Assembly (NCBI GenBank): GCA_002404995.1
Contig: DHKY01000006.1
Span: 1-64,000 of the forward strand
DNA from: Caryophanales bacterium UBA4682
Lineage (GTDB): Bacteria; Bacillota_I; Bacilli_A; RFN20; CAG-288
Reading direction: 5' to 3'
Length of the DNA stretch: 64,000 bases
Notes under the pieces: model-generated
Database searches by the model: none
What the model saw: only the letters and a program-made list of their open reading frames with translations
Told to the model about the DNA's origin: nothing
Program-made: the position numbers and the translations under genes
Shown: positions 62,898 to 64,000 of the stretch, piece by piece
Layout of the letters: each line of letters opens with the position of its first letter
Position numbering within the stretch: position 1 is the stretch's first letter

Positions 62898-64000
62898 TTA
62901 TTTCTTCTTCAACTCTTTTTCGTGTTTTTCTTTAATGGCTTCATCGGATACAGTCCACCTAATACGTATTAGAAGAGCTTCCGTAAAGTCTTTCAAGAAA
63001 GCACGCTCTGTCTTCAAAGTCACAAAGCTTGGTTTCTTCCTTGGGAATCCTTGGAGAAGTGCACTGAGCTCCGTACTGGAAAGATCCTCTTCCTTGCCCC
63101 TGCTATTTGCTATCTGGATTAGAATATCAGGACAGACATGATAGAGGTAAAGCAAAAGCTCTTTATAGAAAAAGGCACTATCCGAATCATAGCTGCTCTT
63201 TTGCCTGAAGTTATCAATCAGCCTCTGCATCGAAACATCATCTGGAAGGAAGAAATCTTTCACAACACTCGTTGGATTCTCAATACAGACCCAGTCATAC
63301 GGGTTTGTTTCTTGACGAAACCGATTGAGATAATTCCGAAGACTTTCCGCAAGAGGAGGATAAAGAATAAACCTTCCCCTATGGGCCAGGCGACGATTTG
63401 CCTCCGTTGTGAAAGGAAGGGAATCTAATGTGCTTCTTCGACAGACAAAAGCAGAAAAATAGGTCGGATAATCGCTCGTATCTGCATCCATGTCCTCATA
63501 GCGGATATTAGAAACAAACTCATCGAAGTCTTTCCTTGGTTCATCCCTGATAAGCGGCAGACCTAAAGCAGAGAGAAGGAACCTATCCGATTGTTCTTTC
63601 TTTGAAACATAAGAAGAGAAACGTTTCTTCAGAATTCGAGCTGAGAACTCAACTGCCTCTTTATCTTTTCTAGGAATGGCATATCCGCCATCTGGCCTCT
63701 TAAACGCAAAGAACCGTGTTCCGATAGCAACTTGATGCCCATCAAATTCCAGCGAACCCAGATATCCTTGATCGAAAGTAAATCCCCTAGCCCGTCTCCA
63801 GTATTTCCTCTGCAAGGCAGCGGAAATGCCCTTCCAGAACGGGACATAGCAGAGATCCAGGTCCCTTCCCTGTGAGAGCGGAGGAAGAAAACTAGTTTGA
63901 TTGATTTCGTCCCTGATTCTAGTCCAGAACCGATTATCCAAAAAGGCATCAAGATTCCCAGAAAACCTCTTTGCATGATAGAAGTCAAACCTTTTCTTAT
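62898..64000 (-). CDS. hypothetical protein, 5' end cut by the window edge
   Basis: At least 367 residues. The frame stays open to the right edge, so the true start lies outside; a TTG at 63941 would make a complete 347-residue protein but has no supporting signal. Mostly soluble, rich in aromatic and charged residues, with the Lys-rich end KEKHEKELKKK. No domain recognised. AGG codons read as Met occur (for example ALQMKYWRMA). Confidence 0.6.
   Translation of the reverse strand, partial: KKRFDFYHAKRFSGNLDAFLDNRFWTRIRDEINQTSFLPPLSQGRDLDLCYVPFWKGISAALQRKYWRRARGFTFDQGYLGSLEFDGHQVAIGTRFFAFKRPDGGYAIPRKDKEAVEFSARILKKRFSSYVSKKEQSDRFLLSALGLPLIRDEPRKDFDEFVSNIRYEDMDADTSDYPTYFSAFVCRRSTLDSLPFTTEANRRLAHRGRFILYPPLAESLRNYLNRFRQETNPYDWVCIENPTSVVKDFFLPDDVSMQRLIDNFRQKSSYDSDSAFFYKELLLYLYHVCPDILIQIANSRGKEEDLSSTELSALLQGFPRKKPSFVTLKTERAFLKDFTEALLIRIRWTVSDEAIKEKHEKELKKK

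Overview
The window is chromosome of a low-GC Bacilli bacterium, about 40% GC by eye, from a lineage near Mollicutes and Erysipelotrichia. The decisive feature is the genetic code. Across many unrelated genes AGG stands exactly where family alignments demand methionine, while real arginines use CGN or AGA. Examples are DMDGTLVDS in a HAD protein, VDMAHIAGL and TPAMTTRG in GlyA, SYRYFM in NagB, THTFNAM in NagA, EAMTMADKI in an ABC ATPase, AEMRTGEGKT in SecA and CDIDMPAIDG in a response regulator. AGG to Met is the known reassignment in uncultivated Bacilli (Codetta survey; NCBI table 34, 'Enterosoma code'), so the source is probably a Candidatus Enterosoma relative. TGA is still a stop: prfB keeps its TGA-dependent +1 frameshift. 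Motifs below are written with AGG read as Met.

Layout. 0.1-2 kb: rqcP, a DivIC-like gene and tilS in overlapping order. 2-7.2 kb: a binding-protein ABC importer with a fused double permease. 7.3-14.9 kb: two phosphohexomutases, a HAD phosphatase, nagA-nagB and a diguanylate cyclase. 14.9-25.7 kb: housekeeping (mfd, pth, rdgB), Nudix genes and small lipoproteins. 25.7-30.5 kb: secA-prfB-yitT. 30.8-49 kb: a carbohydrate-utilisation locus read right to left, with a YesM/YesN-type two-component system, an LplABC-type importer, two large lipoproteins, GH37, GH3 and GH31 enzymes, an RDD membrane protein, an MsmX-type ATPase with a large insert, and an esterase. cre sites precede the kinase and importer genes.

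49.8-54 kb is an accessory island. It has a broken conjugative-pilin/IstB fusion, an HTH-Fic protein under tandem operator-like repeats, a DinJ antitoxin with a deleted Doc toxin, an IS remnant, and an intact AbiF-type HEPN protein preceded by its own promoter and a roughly 60-nt hairpin RNA with terminator. Fic, DinJ and Doc contain no in-frame AGG, unlike the chromosomal genes, which suggests recent import. The AbiF gene has three AGG codons, two at positions where hydrophobic residues are usual, which suggests adaptation to the recoded host.

54-64 kb is ordinary chromosome: glyA, a membrane protein, rsuA, an HPr-like protein that lacks the phospho-histidine but keeps the regulatory serine, a DEDDh exonuclease with a BRCT-like tail, a HAD phosphatase, an ABC exporter pair, and an unrecognised gene cut by the right edge. 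No tRNA, rRNA or CRISPR array was seen.
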